In this document: positions 9,099 through 18,107 of the stretch, one piece after another | Numbering within the stretch: the stretch's first letter is position 1 | How the letters are laid out: each line of letters begins with the position of its first letter | Source of the DNA: Subtercola boreus | GTDB taxonomy: Bacteria > Actinomycetota > Actinomycetes > Actinomycetales > Microbacteriaceae | Direction of reading: 5' to 3' | Length of the DNA stretch: 64,000 bases | Assembly (NCBI RefSeq): GCF_003399635.1 | Contig: NZ_NBXB01000011.1 | Coordinates: 186,001-250,000 of the forward strand | Program-made: the position numbers and the translations under genes | The notes under the pieces: model-generated | What the model saw: the letters and a program-made list of their open reading frames with translations, nothing else | Told to the model about the DNA's origin: nothing | Database searches by the model: none

Positions 9099-10559
9099 TC
9101 ACGCCGTGAAGTACTCCCACACCTCGTCGGCGTACGACTTCCACGACCGGTAGTCGTTGCCCGCGAGGTCGCGCTTCTTGCCCTCGAGCACCGAGGGATC
9201 GGTCAGCACCGAGTGCAGGGCGGCCTCGAGCGCTTCGTCGGAGTGCGGGTCGACACCGATGACGCCGCCGTAGTGCGCCGCGATCTCGGCCATGCTGCCG
9301 AGATCTGAAGCGATGACGGGCGTTCCCGCCCGGAGCGACTCCACGATGGGGAGCCCGAAGCCCTCGTGGAACGAGGTGAAGATCGACACCGTGGCCAGGC
9401 GATAGCTCGCCCCGAGGATGTGATCCGACGCGTTCGAGAGAACGGTCAGGGGCCAGCCCTCGTCCTGCAGGTGCTGGCTGAGTTGATCGAAGGGCGCGCT
9501 GTTCCACGAGCCCGCACCGATCATCACGAGCTGGAACTGTTCTCCACGGGTCCAGAGGGCGCGGGCCGCCTGCAGCACGGAGAGATGGTTCTTTCGTGGT
9601 TCGTGGCTGCCGACCACGAGCACGACCGGCAGGTCACTGAGTTCGAGTTCCGCCTTGACGGCGGCGAGGTCCACCTCCGAGGGAGCGGCGGAGTCGCCTC
9701 CCAGGAAGACGGTGCGAACATCCGGACCCGTGCGACCCGACGAGGGGAGCATCTTCTTCCAGGCGTCGAATTCGTCAGCGGTGGACTGGGAGATCGCGGC
9801 CACCCTGTCGGCGTAGGCGACAGCGTCCAGATAGAGCGGGAAGTGGGCGGCCATGGCGCCCGCGGCCGTCTCACCCGAGGTGAGCGGAACGCAGTCGTAG
9901 CCGATGAAGGCCAGCTTCGAGGAGGCGAACTCGCCGAGGGCGAGAAAACGCTCAGCGCGCTCGGAATCGGCGGAGAGCTCGGGGACGAACACCCTGCCGC
10001 CGTTCGGAATGACGATTCGTTCACGGGCGGGCGCGAGCGACACGATCGCCTCTTCGTCGTCTCCCCTCATCCGAGCCTCTTCGCGCGGGGTGAGGCGGCG
10101 GAGGCCCTTGCGGCTCTCTGTCCACGCCACGAGAACGACCTCGTGCTCCTGGGCCCACAGCCCCACGGTCTCCCGCACGACGCGCTGGATGCCCGACATG
10201 ACGCGGGTGCTGCTCGTGTTGTGCACGTCGATGACGATGGCGTCGGTGAGGATCTCGACCTCGGCGCTCAGGCCGAAGATGCTCGAGTCCGCGCGTTCGC
10301 CAAGGCCGCGGAGTGCCTCGCCCGCGCCGTTCAGCGTCGCGTTCCGCTGGAAGACGACAAGCTCCTCCTCGGTGGGGAGTTCGCCGCGGAGGGTGCTCCA
10401 GACGAGCCACAGGTCGTCCCAGCGGCCGCCGGCGTCGATGGCTGCCTGGAGGGAGGCCGCGAGTGCGTCCTGCACCTCGCCGGCACTCGCCTCGGCGGGA
10501 GCAGGGGTACCGAGAGCCTCGAGCAGTGCCCGGAGGTTCGACGATTCTGAGAGTTTCAC
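9099..10559 (-). CDS. GT4-type glycosyltransferase with N-terminal helical domain (GIQRV subfamily)
   Basis: A 486-residue GT-B enzyme. Residues 1-100 are a helical domain of unknown role, followed by a strand and the motif GIQRVVRET (about 118-126) that marks this subfamily. The C-terminal Rossmann half has GSHEPRKN (about 300) and FHEGFGLPIVES (about 393-404), the E-x7-E donor-sugar site of GT4 enzymes. GTG at 10559 is chosen because it overlaps the upstream TGA (GTGA); longer readings run into the previous gene. It is last in the operon that starts with gmd, and converges on the GT-C-like gene ending 41 bases away. Paralogues lie at 10556-12361, 18108-20051 and 22612-24057. Likely adds mannose or a 6-deoxy sugar from a GDP donor (inference). 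Confidence 0.85.
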   Translation of the reverse strand: MKLSESSNLRALLEALGTPAPAEASAGEVQDALAASLQAAIDAGGRWDDLWLVWSTLRGELPTEEELVVFQRNATLNGAGEALRGLGERADSSIFGLSAEVEILTDAIVIDVHNTSSTRVMSGIQRVVRETVGLWAQEHEVVLVAWTESRKGLRRLTPREEARMRGDDEEAIVSLAPARERIVIPNGGRVFVPELSADSERAERFLALGEFASSKLAFIGYDCVPLTSGETAAGAMAAHFPLYLDAVAYADRVAAISQSTADEFDAWKKMLPSSGRTGPDVRTVFLGGDSAAPSEVDLAAVKAELELSDLPVVLVVGSHEPRKNHLSVLQAARALWTRGEQFQLVMIGAGSWNSAPFDQLSQHLQDEGWPLTVLSNASDHILGASYRLATVSIFTSFHEGFGLPIVESLRAGTPVIASDLGSMAEIAAHYGGVIGVDPHSDEALEAALHSVLTDPSVLEGKKRDLAGNDYRSWKSYADEVWEYFTA

Positions 10560-12361
10560 TTCTGTGTTCCTGTCGGCTTCTGTGCGGCGCCGGCCCATGC
10601 GGCTGGGGCCGATGCGGCGGGCGCCGAGACGACCTTCCAGACGTCTGCCGAGTACGCCTCCCAGGTGCTGTCGTCCCGCGCCTCGATCTCGTCGTGGAGG
10701 CGTTCGAGCAGGGCATCGTCGGTGAGGAGCGCGCGCATGCCGTCGACGATCGACCGGTCGTCGCGGGGGTCGGCGGTGACGCATCCACCGCCGGCGGCGA
10801 TCTCTGCCGTGCTGCCGTACTCGGTGGCGAGGGCGGGTGTGCCGACCGCCAGGGATTCGGCGATGGGCAGGCCGTAGCCCTCCTGCAACGAGATGAACAC
10901 GCTGAACCGGGCGCGCCGGTAGGCGGCGGCAAGTGCGTGCTCGTCGACATCGCGACGGAGCTCGATCTGCCGGCCCTGGTCGCGGAGCGCAGCGACGGCA
11001 TCCGGGATGTCCGTGTAGAGCCTGTCGCCTCGGCCGCCGAGCAGCACGAGCGAGAACTCCAGCCCTTCGCGCCAGAGGATCTCGCTCGCGAAGATCACGG
11101 CGAGCTGGTTCTTGCGCGGCTCGTTGCTGCCGACCGAGAGCACAACGGGCAGCGAGGCCTCGGCAGGCGGTTCACCGTCGTCGGCCGGGATGTGCTCGAT
11201 CGGCAGGTGCAGGGTGCTCACCTCGAACCCGGGCAGCCCCTGTGTGGCGAGGGCCTCGCTGAAGCCGATGAATTCCGATGCGGTCGCGTTCGAGATCGCG
11301 AGGATCTCGTCGACGTACTTGATCGTCGAGAGATAGGAGACGAAGAGCCCGCTGAGCCCACGGTGCACGAGATGCCCGCTCGAGACAGGGATGGTGTCGT
11401 AGCCGATGGCGACGGTGCGGTTCGGGGAGAATCTGGTGAGCGCGGCGAGCGAATCCGTTCCCCGGCCGACCGGCACCTCGGGGAAGAAGACCGTGGTCTG
11501 CCAGGGGACGACGAGCTCGGCGGCGGTCTCGTCGGGTTCTGTCTTCTCGTCGTCGCGGTGACGGTCGTCGTCGCCCTGCCAGTCGAGCACGCGTGCCGAC
11601 TCCTCGGCCGACAGGGTGCGGAGTGCCGCGCCGTCGTCGGTCAGGGCGGCGAGCTGGAAGCGTTCGCGGCCGGCCCAGCGCGACACGGTCTGCCGGGTCA
11701 CCCGCTGGATTCCCGAGTTGAAGCCGAACTTCGCCGTCTGGTCGGTGAAGACCACCGGTTCCGTGCTGACCAGCCTGATCGTACGGAGCTGGGCGTGGTA
11801 GCGGAGCGTCCACACGGCACTGTGGTTCAGGATGCGCTGGGCGGCAGAGGAGCCGCTCACACCCACGATGTCGCGGGCGAGCCCGAAGAGCATCTGCTGG
11901 TCGGGAAAGCATCCACTGACCGCGATGACCAGCAGCCACAGCTCGGCCTTCGAGCCGGAGCCCTGCACCTGTTGCACGAGCTCGCTCAGCACACGCTCGA
12001 GCGGCAGCGCCCGGAGCTCGGCCGCGCCCGAGTGCGGCAGGAGCGCCGGGGCGACGGTTCGCACGCGCTGCTCGAAGGCCTGCCGACCGTGGTCGACGCC
12101 CGACGTCACGCGCGCCTGCCGGGGGAAGAGGATTCTGCGCTGCTGGCGGAGGAGGGCAACCCGTTCCCGCGCACGCACAGCCCGGATGGGCCGGGTCACC
12201 CGCCAGCTGAAACTCGCCTGCAGTTCCTGGGCCGAGGGGCCGTCGAGATCGCCGGCCGCATGTAGCCCCTGGATCCAGGCGTCGACCTGGGAGGCGGCGA
12301 TGAGGTGTGCTCCGCTGAGAGCGGAGGGGGAGGTGGCACTGGCCTGGTCTGTACTCGGCAT
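10556..12361 (-). CDS. GT4-type glycosyltransferase, GIQRV subfamily, with SWRVT motif
   Basis: A 601-residue paralogue of the next gene. It has an extra N-terminus with SWRVTRPIR (about 52-60), a basic motif also found at the C-terminus of the FkbM methyltransferase at 25914-26861. Then come a helical domain, GIQRVTRQT in the first Rossmann half, and GSNEPRKN and LQEGYGLPIAES in the second, so donor-binding residues are intact. The subfamily's acidic insert is expanded by a charged DDDRHRDDEK stretch. The gene starts 60 bases after the membrane-protein gene and shares a GTGA overlap with the following glycosyltransferase. Probably a polymer-elongating transferase of the same glycan. Confidence 0.85.
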   Translation of the reverse strand: MPSTDQASATSPSALSGAHLIAASQVDAWIQGLHAAGDLDGPSAQELQASFSWRVTRPIRAVRARERVALLRQQRRILFPRQARVTSGVDHGRQAFEQRVRTVAPALLPHSGAAELRALPLERVLSELVQQVQGSGSKAELWLLVIAVSGCFPDQQMLFGLARDIVGVSGSSAAQRILNHSAVWTLRYHAQLRTIRLVSTEPVVFTDQTAKFGFNSGIQRVTRQTVSRWAGRERFQLAALTDDGAALRTLSAEESARVLDWQGDDDRHRDDEKTEPDETAAELVVPWQTTVFFPEVPVGRGTDSLAALTRFSPNRTVAIGYDTIPVSSGHLVHRGLSGLFVSYLSTIKYVDEILAISNATASEFIGFSEALATQGLPGFEVSTLHLPIEHIPADDGEPPAEASLPVVLSVGSNEPRKNQLAVIFASEILWREGLEFSLVLLGGRGDRLYTDIPDAVAALRDQGRQIELRRDVDEHALAAAYRRARFSVFISLQEGYGLPIAESLAVGTPALATEYGSTAEIAAGGGCVTADPRDDRSIVDGMRALLTDDALLERLHDEIEARDDSTWEAYSADVWKVVSAPAASAPAAWAGAAQKPTGTQK

Positions 12362-12421
12362 ATCGCAGTCATCCTATTACAAGGCTCCGGCGTCAGACTG
12401 CGCGTTCCGGGCGGTCTGGGG

Positions 12422-13996
12422 TCAGAACAGCGACCACGGATAGTACATCACGTCGAACGTGATCGGGAAGGTGTAGATGGCGTAACCGGCATGCACCGCA
12501 CGAGTGAAAGGCGGTAGGTCGGTGGCGACTTGCATCCGTGTGTCGTTCTCGTTGTTCTCGAGCACAACCACCGTGATCTCGTCGCCCTGCAGGGCCCGTT
12601 GCTGGTAGGGCGGATACCGGTCGTTCGTCAGCCCGGCCGCCGTCACGCGCTCCTCGGTCGCCGCGGTCAGGGAGTAGGCGACCCAGTAGTCGGCGTAGAC
12701 CGCGGCGAGGTTCTGGTCTTCGAGGTACTGCCCGAGCGATCGGATGTCGCCGACGATGTAGCGGCTCTGGGTTCCGAAGGAGAGGTTCGGGAACAGGCTC
12801 TCGACCTGCACGACGGTGAGCGTTGCCACGAGCAGCATCGCGGTGATCCCGGCCACGAGCCGGTACCGGATGCGCATCACGAGCCATGCAACGGCGACTG
12901 CCAGCGACGGCAGCACGAAGACGGTGTAGCGGTAGTCGCTCGGGCCGAGGGTCGTGCCCGCGCCGACGACCACCACGATGACGGCGAGCACCGTTCCGGC
13001 CAGCAGGGCGGCGACCCAGACGTTCCGGCCCAGCACCGCGAGCACAGCGAGCAGAGCGAGCAGGGCGAGGCAGATCGCAGCCGTCAGGTAGCCGACCACG
13101 GTGCCCTGGAGGCCGAAGATGCTCGGCATGGTGCTGGTGAACAGGGTGGCGAAGCTCCGAAGCCCGGGGTGAGTGCCGTCGCTCTTCGGGGCAAGCGCGT
13201 TGAGGGAGTTCGCGAACATCACCAGCCACGGCAGGGCACCGACGATCGCCGCGGCGATGCCGACCAGGATGCGGTACCAGTGCCGTCTGCTTCGCACCAG
13301 AAGGATGAGCACACCGGGTATTGCGAGAGCCGCCCCCATGGGCGACTGCCAGAAGGCGAGGCCCGCGGCGAGTCCCACGAGCGCCCACTGCAGCAGGGGT
13401 CGGCGTACCGGCTGCCGGAGCGCCAGTGCCGTGGCACCGAGGCCGAGAACGAGGCTCGGGCCATAGAAACCCGGTTCGCTGATCGAGATGCGCAGGGTGT
13501 AGAAGCCTGAGAACCAGTACAGGATGGCGGCGACATTCCCCACGAGCGGGCTGAACGCCTTCGTGGCGATGAACCGCAGCACCAGCACGCCTCCGACGAA
13601 GAAGAGCATCGCGACCACGGAGAGCACTTCGATGTGCGCCCCGACGATGGCCATCACGCCGCCCGCGACGAGTTGCAGCAGCGTTCCGCCGTAGGTCTGG
13701 CCCCAGAAGAAGAAGGTCAGGTCCCCATCGGAGATGTCCTTCGCCATCAGGTAGACGATGGCGTTGTCGGAGTCGACGTAGAAGGCGGGGGTGAAGACGA
13801 GGAGAAGGCGCAGCAGGAATCCGGCCGCGAGGAGCACCCAGAAGGCGATGCCCGCGATCCGCAGGCCGCGCTCGGCCACGGAGGGTGAACGCTCCGTCAG
13901 GCCACTCGTAGTCGTGTCACGCTCCGTCGCGTCACTCGTAGTCGTGACCCGCTCGGCCACGCCGTTCCCCGTCGATTCGGCCGTTGTGTCGCTCAT
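12422..13996 (-). CDS. Polytopic membrane protein, PMT/ArnT-like GT-C candidate
   Basis: A 524-residue protein with a Thr/Glu-rich cytoplasmic tail (about 1-42, two near-identical repeats of VTTTSDATERD type) and about 11 TM helices. Just after the first helix is FYVDSDNAI (Asp75, Asp77), the acidic first-loop signature of GT39/GT83-like GT-C transferases that use polyprenyl-phosphate sugars. A short extracytoplasmic domain follows the last helices. The ATG overlaps the stop of the upstream rhamnosyltransferase-like gene by 4 bases, so it is an operon member. Likely adds a sugar to a glycan or protein on the outer face; acceptor unknown. Confidence 0.75.
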   Translation of the reverse strand: MSDTTAESTGNGVAERVTTTSDATERDTTTSGLTERSPSVAERGLRIAGIAFWVLLAAGFLLRLLLVFTPAFYVDSDNAIVYLMAKDISDGDLTFFFWGQTYGGTLLQLVAGGVMAIVGAHIEVLSVVAMLFFVGGVLVLRFIATKAFSPLVGNVAAILYWFSGFYTLRISISEPGFYGPSLVLGLGATALALRQPVRRPLLQWALVGLAAGLAFWQSPMGAALAIPGVLILLVRSRRHWYRILVGIAAAIVGALPWLVMFANSLNALAPKSDGTHPGLRSFATLFTSTMPSIFGLQGTVVGYLTAAICLALLALLAVLAVLGRNVWVAALLAGTVLAVIVVVVGAGTTLGPSDYRYTVFVLPSLAVAVAWLVMRIRYRLVAGITAMLLVATLTVVQVESLFPNLSFGTQSRYIVGDIRSLGQYLEDQNLAAVYADYWVAYSLTAATEERVTAAGLTNDRYPPYQQRALQGDEITVVVLENNENDTRMQVATDLPPFTRAVHAGYAIYTFPITFDVMYYPWSLF

Positions 13997-14907
13997 CCTC
14001 GTATCCTTCCGGCAGCGGCGCGGGCACCGAGACCCACCCGGAGCGCCACCCGGAGCGGCAGCTGGTACCAGCGGTGGTACCGCTTCGCGAGATAGAGGTA
14101 TGCGCTGTGGTGGTGCGCGCTCAGCATGGCAGCCGAGACCCGCTGGGTGCTGGTGCCTCCGGTGTGCTGGACGGTGGCGGTGGGGGCGTAGAGTACCCGG
14201 CGCCCCGCGTTGCCGAGGCGCTCACCGAGGTCGACGTCTTCGAAGTACATGAAGAAGCGGTCGTCGAACCCACCCACCTGTTCGAAGGCATCGCGACGCA
14301 CCAGCATGCAGGATCCCGAGAGCCAGCCCGATTCGATCGGCTCTGTGCCGCTCGTCTTCGACTTGTCAGCCCGGAGGTACCGCTTCGACCAGGGGTTCTG
14401 GGGCCAGACCCGGTGGAACACCGCGTGGCCGGCGCCCGAGGTGAGCGAGGGCACATCGCGGGCCGACGGATAGATGCTGCCGTCGTCGTTCGTCACCCGG
14501 GGGCCGACGGCGCCGATCGTGTCGTCGGCCCGGATCACGGCGAGCAGCTCGTCGATGCTGCCCGGTTCGAAGACCACGTCGGGATTGGTGACGAGGATGA
14601 AGCGGGCCTCGGCCGCGAGGCTCTGGGCAGCGAAGTTGACCGCGCCGCCGTAGCCCAGGTTCCTGCCCGGGGAGAGGATCCGTGCGGCGGAGGGAGCGGT
14701 CGCCGTCGTCAGATCGTCGCCCGGGGCGTTGTTCACCACGATCAGGTCGAGAGGCTCCGAGCTCGCTGCAGAAGTCGAGGCGAGGCAGGTGAGCACGTCG
14801 TCTCCCGAGAAGTAGCTCACGGTCACGAGAGCCACCTGCGCCGCGGGCGAGGGGGAAGGCGAGGCGGCGGGCGAGGGGCGATCCGATGCGGTCCCTGAGG
14901 CGTTCAC
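13993..14907 (-). CDS. GT2 rhamnosyltransferase-like (WbbL family)
   Basis: A 304-residue soluble GT-A enzyme. After a Ser/Pro-rich start come VALVTVSYFSGDD (about 25-37), VVNNAPGDD, the glycine motif NLGYGGAVNFA and TNPDVVFEPGS, where the NPD triplet stands in for DxD. Near 200 is SGSCMLVRRDAF, followed by GGFDDRFFMYFEDVDLGER, the hallmark of WbbL/RfbF rhamnosyltransferases. In mycobacteria WbbL attaches rhamnose to the decaprenyl-PP-GlcNAc linker; here the donor could be dTDP-rhamnose or a GDP-6-deoxy sugar given the neighbouring GDP-mannose dehydratases. It has ATGA overlaps on both sides, deep inside the operon. Confidence 0.8.
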   Translation of the reverse strand: MNASGTASDRPSPAASPSPSPAAQVALVTVSYFSGDDVLTCLASTSAASSEPLDLIVVNNAPGDDLTTATAPSAARILSPGRNLGYGGAVNFAAQSLAAEARFILVTNPDVVFEPGSIDELLAVIRADDTIGAVGPRVTNDDGSIYPSARDVPSLTSGAGHAVFHRVWPQNPWSKRYLRADKSKTSGTEPIESGWLSGSCMLVRRDAFEQVGGFDDRFFMYFEDVDLGERLGNAGRRVLYAPTATVQHTGGTSTQRVSAAMLSAHHHSAYLYLAKRYHRWYQLPLRVALRVGLGARAAAGRIRG

Positions 14908-16073
14908 GAGGCCACCGCCACCCGGTACGCCTCGACATGCCGCGAGGCGCAGGCCGCCCAGGTGAACTCTGCCGCACGAGCTGCTCCCGCGACCGCCAGA
15001 CGGGCGCGTTCCGCCGGGTCGGCGAGCAGCTGCCGGATGCCGCGGCCGATGCTCGCGGAGTCGACGTCCGTGTACCGCACGGCGTCTCCGCCCACTTCGG
15101 GCAGCGAGAGACGGCGGGTGGTGAGCACGGCCGATCCGCTCGCCATCGCCTCGAGCACGGGCAGGCCGAACCCCTCGCCGAGGCTCGGGTAGGCCGTCAG
15201 GAGGGAACCGCCGAGCAGGGCCCGGAGCTGTTCGAGGGTCAGGTAGCCGAGCATCCGCACGTCGACTCCGGCGGCGACCGCGTCGGAGACGGCGGCGGGA
15301 ACGGAGTCGTCCCAGCCGCTGCCACCCGCGAGCAGGAGCGCGGGGCGGGACGCGGCCGGCGTGTCGCGCACAGCCTCCGTGAACCCCTGCACCAGCGCCC
15401 GCACGTTCTTCCGGGGTTCGAGGGTGCCGAGGAAGGCGACCCAGCCGGCGGCGACCGGCGGAACCAGGCTCGCCTCGAAGGCTTCCAACTCGGCGACTGC
15501 CGGTGGGTGGAAGATCGTGCTGTCGTAGCCGAGCGGCGCATCGACCACACTCCGGGGCGAGGCATGGGTGATCCGCAGGTACTCATCGGCGGTGGCGCGG
15601 CTCGGTGTGACGACGGTGACGCCCAGCAGGCGGGCCGCCCTGATCCAGCTGCGGAAGAAGACCCGCTTCACGCGGCCGTGCACCTCGGGGGCGGTGAAAA
15701 AGGTGAGGTCGTGCACCGTCACCACCCGCTTCCGCCTCGTGAAGAGGGGGAACGTGTAGTGCGGAGAGTGGATGATCGCCGCCCCTGCCCGGCGCGCGAG
15801 CCCGGGCAGCACCAGCTGTTCCCAGACGAGGCGACCGGATGCCCGCCCACCCCAGCCCGCGATCTCGATCACCCGCGTGACCCCGGCGGCCGCGAAGGCC
15901 GACCTGTCCCGCGGCTGGCAGACGACAGCGAGGGGCACGCCCGAGCGCACCAGTTCGACCACGACGTTCTCGACGTAACGGCCGACGCCCCCGCGATCGA
16001 CGGGGATGGCTGTGGCATCGAAGAGCACACGGAGCGAGGCGGCGCCCGGCACGGAGGTCGTCACCCGGGTCAC
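14904..16073 (-). CDS. GT4 family glycosyltransferase
   Basis: A 389-residue GT-B enzyme of the mannosyl/rhamnosyl-transferase type. RGGVGRYVENV (about 27-37) is the acceptor-side glycine loop, LGTLEPRKNV (near 215) the hinge motif, and GEGFGLPVLEAMASG (near 305) the E-x7-E nucleotide-sugar site. The GTG at 16073 is chosen because it forms a GTGA overlap with the dehydratase stop; the reading frame is open farther upstream but would run through that gene. It overlaps the WbbL-like gene by 4 bases. It differs from the GIQRV glycosyltransferases by lacking their helical N-terminal domain. Cytosolic or peripheral membrane, acting on the same glycan. Confidence 0.85.
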   Translation of the reverse strand: MTRVTTSVPGAASLRVLFDATAIPVDRGGVGRYVENVVVELVRSGVPLAVVCQPRDRSAFAAAGVTRVIEIAGWGGRASGRLVWEQLVLPGLARRAGAAIIHSPHYTFPLFTRRKRVVTVHDLTFFTAPEVHGRVKRVFFRSWIRAARLLGVTVVTPSRATADEYLRITHASPRSVVDAPLGYDSTIFHPPAVAELEAFEASLVPPVAAGWVAFLGTLEPRKNVRALVQGFTEAVRDTPAASRPALLLAGGSGWDDSVPAAVSDAVAAGVDVRMLGYLTLEQLRALLGGSLLTAYPSLGEGFGLPVLEAMASGSAVLTTRRLSLPEVGGDAVRYTDVDSASIGRGIRQLLADPAERARLAVAGAARAAEFTWAACASRHVEAYRVAVAS

Positions 16074-17038
16074 GCGTCGAGGAGCTCGAGGTCGTGCTCG
16101 ACCATCCGCGCCACCAGGGTCTCGAAGTCGACCGACGGCGACCAGCCGAGGGCGTCCCGGGCACGGCTCGCATCGCCGAGCTGCTCGGCGGGGTCGACGG
16201 GACGAACGAACGCCGGGTTCACGCTGACGAGCGACGACCAGTCGTCGATGCCGACCCGGGCGAATGCGGCATCCAGAAAATCGGAGATCGTGTGCGAGAC
16301 GCCGGTGGCGACGATGAAGTCGCCCGCCTCCGGTGCCGCCACGGCGAGCCGCATGGCCTCGACGTAGTCGGGTGCCCAGCCCCAGTCGCGCCGGGCGTCG
16401 AGGTTGCCCAGTTCGAGGCCCTCCTGCAGGCCCCGGCTGATCCGTGCCACGCTCGCCGTGATCTTCCGCGTGACGAACGCCTCGGGGCGGCGGGGTGACT
16501 CGTGGTTGTAGAGGATCGTGTTCGACGCATGCAGTCCCCGCCCGCGGAAGACGCCCACAGAGAGGTGCGCGTACGCCTTCGAGGCGCCGTAGGGAGAGGA
16601 GGGCCTGATCGCCGTGGTCTCCCGTTGCGGTGTCTCGGCGACCTGCCCGAAGATCTCGGCACTCGACGCGTGCAGTACCCGCACCGGATGCCCGTGCTCC
16701 TCCTGCAGGCGGTGAGCGGCGTCGAGCAACCGCACGACGACCTGCCCGTTGATCGCACCGGTCATCACCGGGTCGTTCCACGACGCGGCCACCGAGGAGA
16801 CTGCGGCGAGCGAGTAGAGCTCGTCGGGCCTGACGTCACGAAGAAGGGACTCCAGGGCATCCGGGGCCAGCAGGTCGACGGAGTGCAGCCTCAGGTTCGC
16901 GGGGGAGCCGAGCGCCGCCAGGTTCTCCTCTGTGCTGTTCCTGACGATGCCGTGAACCTCGTACCCGTCGGCAAGCAGGGACTCGGCGAGGTACGAGCCG
17001 TCCTGCCCTGAGATTCCGGTGACGAGTGCGACGGGCAC
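16070..17038 (-). CDS. GDP-mannose 4,6-dehydratase-family protein (second copy; reductase possible)
   Basis: A 322-residue SDR enzyme with TGISGQDG (NADP site, about 7-14), HASSAEIFG and PYGASKAY (Ser/Glu and Tyr-x3-Lys catalytic set) and the substrate motif NHESPRR followed by FVTRKI, which is characteristic of GMD. It is a diverged paralogue of the gmd gene lying 6 bases upstream. Gmd is usually paired with a reductase or epimerase-reductase (Rmd or Fcl); this copy may perform the next step to GDP-rhamnose or a related 6-deoxyhexose, although its motifs look like a dehydratase. The stop overlaps the following GT4 start. Confidence 0.8.
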   Translation of the reverse strand: MPVALVTGISGQDGSYLAESLLADGYEVHGIVRNSTEENLAALGSPANLRLHSVDLLAPDALESLLRDVRPDELYSLAAVSSVAASWNDPVMTGAINGQVVVRLLDAAHRLQEEHGHPVRVLHASSAEIFGQVAETPQRETTAIRPSSPYGASKAYAHLSVGVFRGRGLHASNTILYNHESPRRPEAFVTRKITASVARISRGLQEGLELGNLDARRDWGWAPDYVEAMRLAVAAPEAGDFIVATGVSHTISDFLDAAFARVGIDDWSSLVSVNPAFVRPVDPAEQLGDASRARDALGWSPSVDFETLVARMVEHDLELLDA

Positions 17039-17044
17039 TTCGGC

Positions 17045-18031
<987 letters not shown>

Positions 18032-18070
18032 GTTTCCTCGTTGTTCGTTCGGGGGCGTCTGCGACAGCTC

Positions 18071-18076
18071 ATAGTA
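18071..18076 (-). promoter_or_regulatory. -10 box TACTAT of the gmd operon
   Basis: TACTAT on the minus strand 40 bases before the gmd ATG gives a leader of about 33 bases that contains the AGGA ribosome-binding site. The -35 region is weak. Confidence 0.4.
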
Positions 18077-18095
18077 GCGTCGCCGAGTCATCGAC

Positions 18096-18101
18096 TAGTA
18101 T
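18096..18101 (+). promoter_or_regulatory. -10 box TAGTAT, leaderless start
   Basis: TAGTAT ends exactly 6 bases before the GTG at 18108. By the spacing seen at other genes here this selects GTG 18108 rather than the ATG at 18105 as first codon. Confidence 0.45.
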
Positions 18102-18107
18102 TCCATG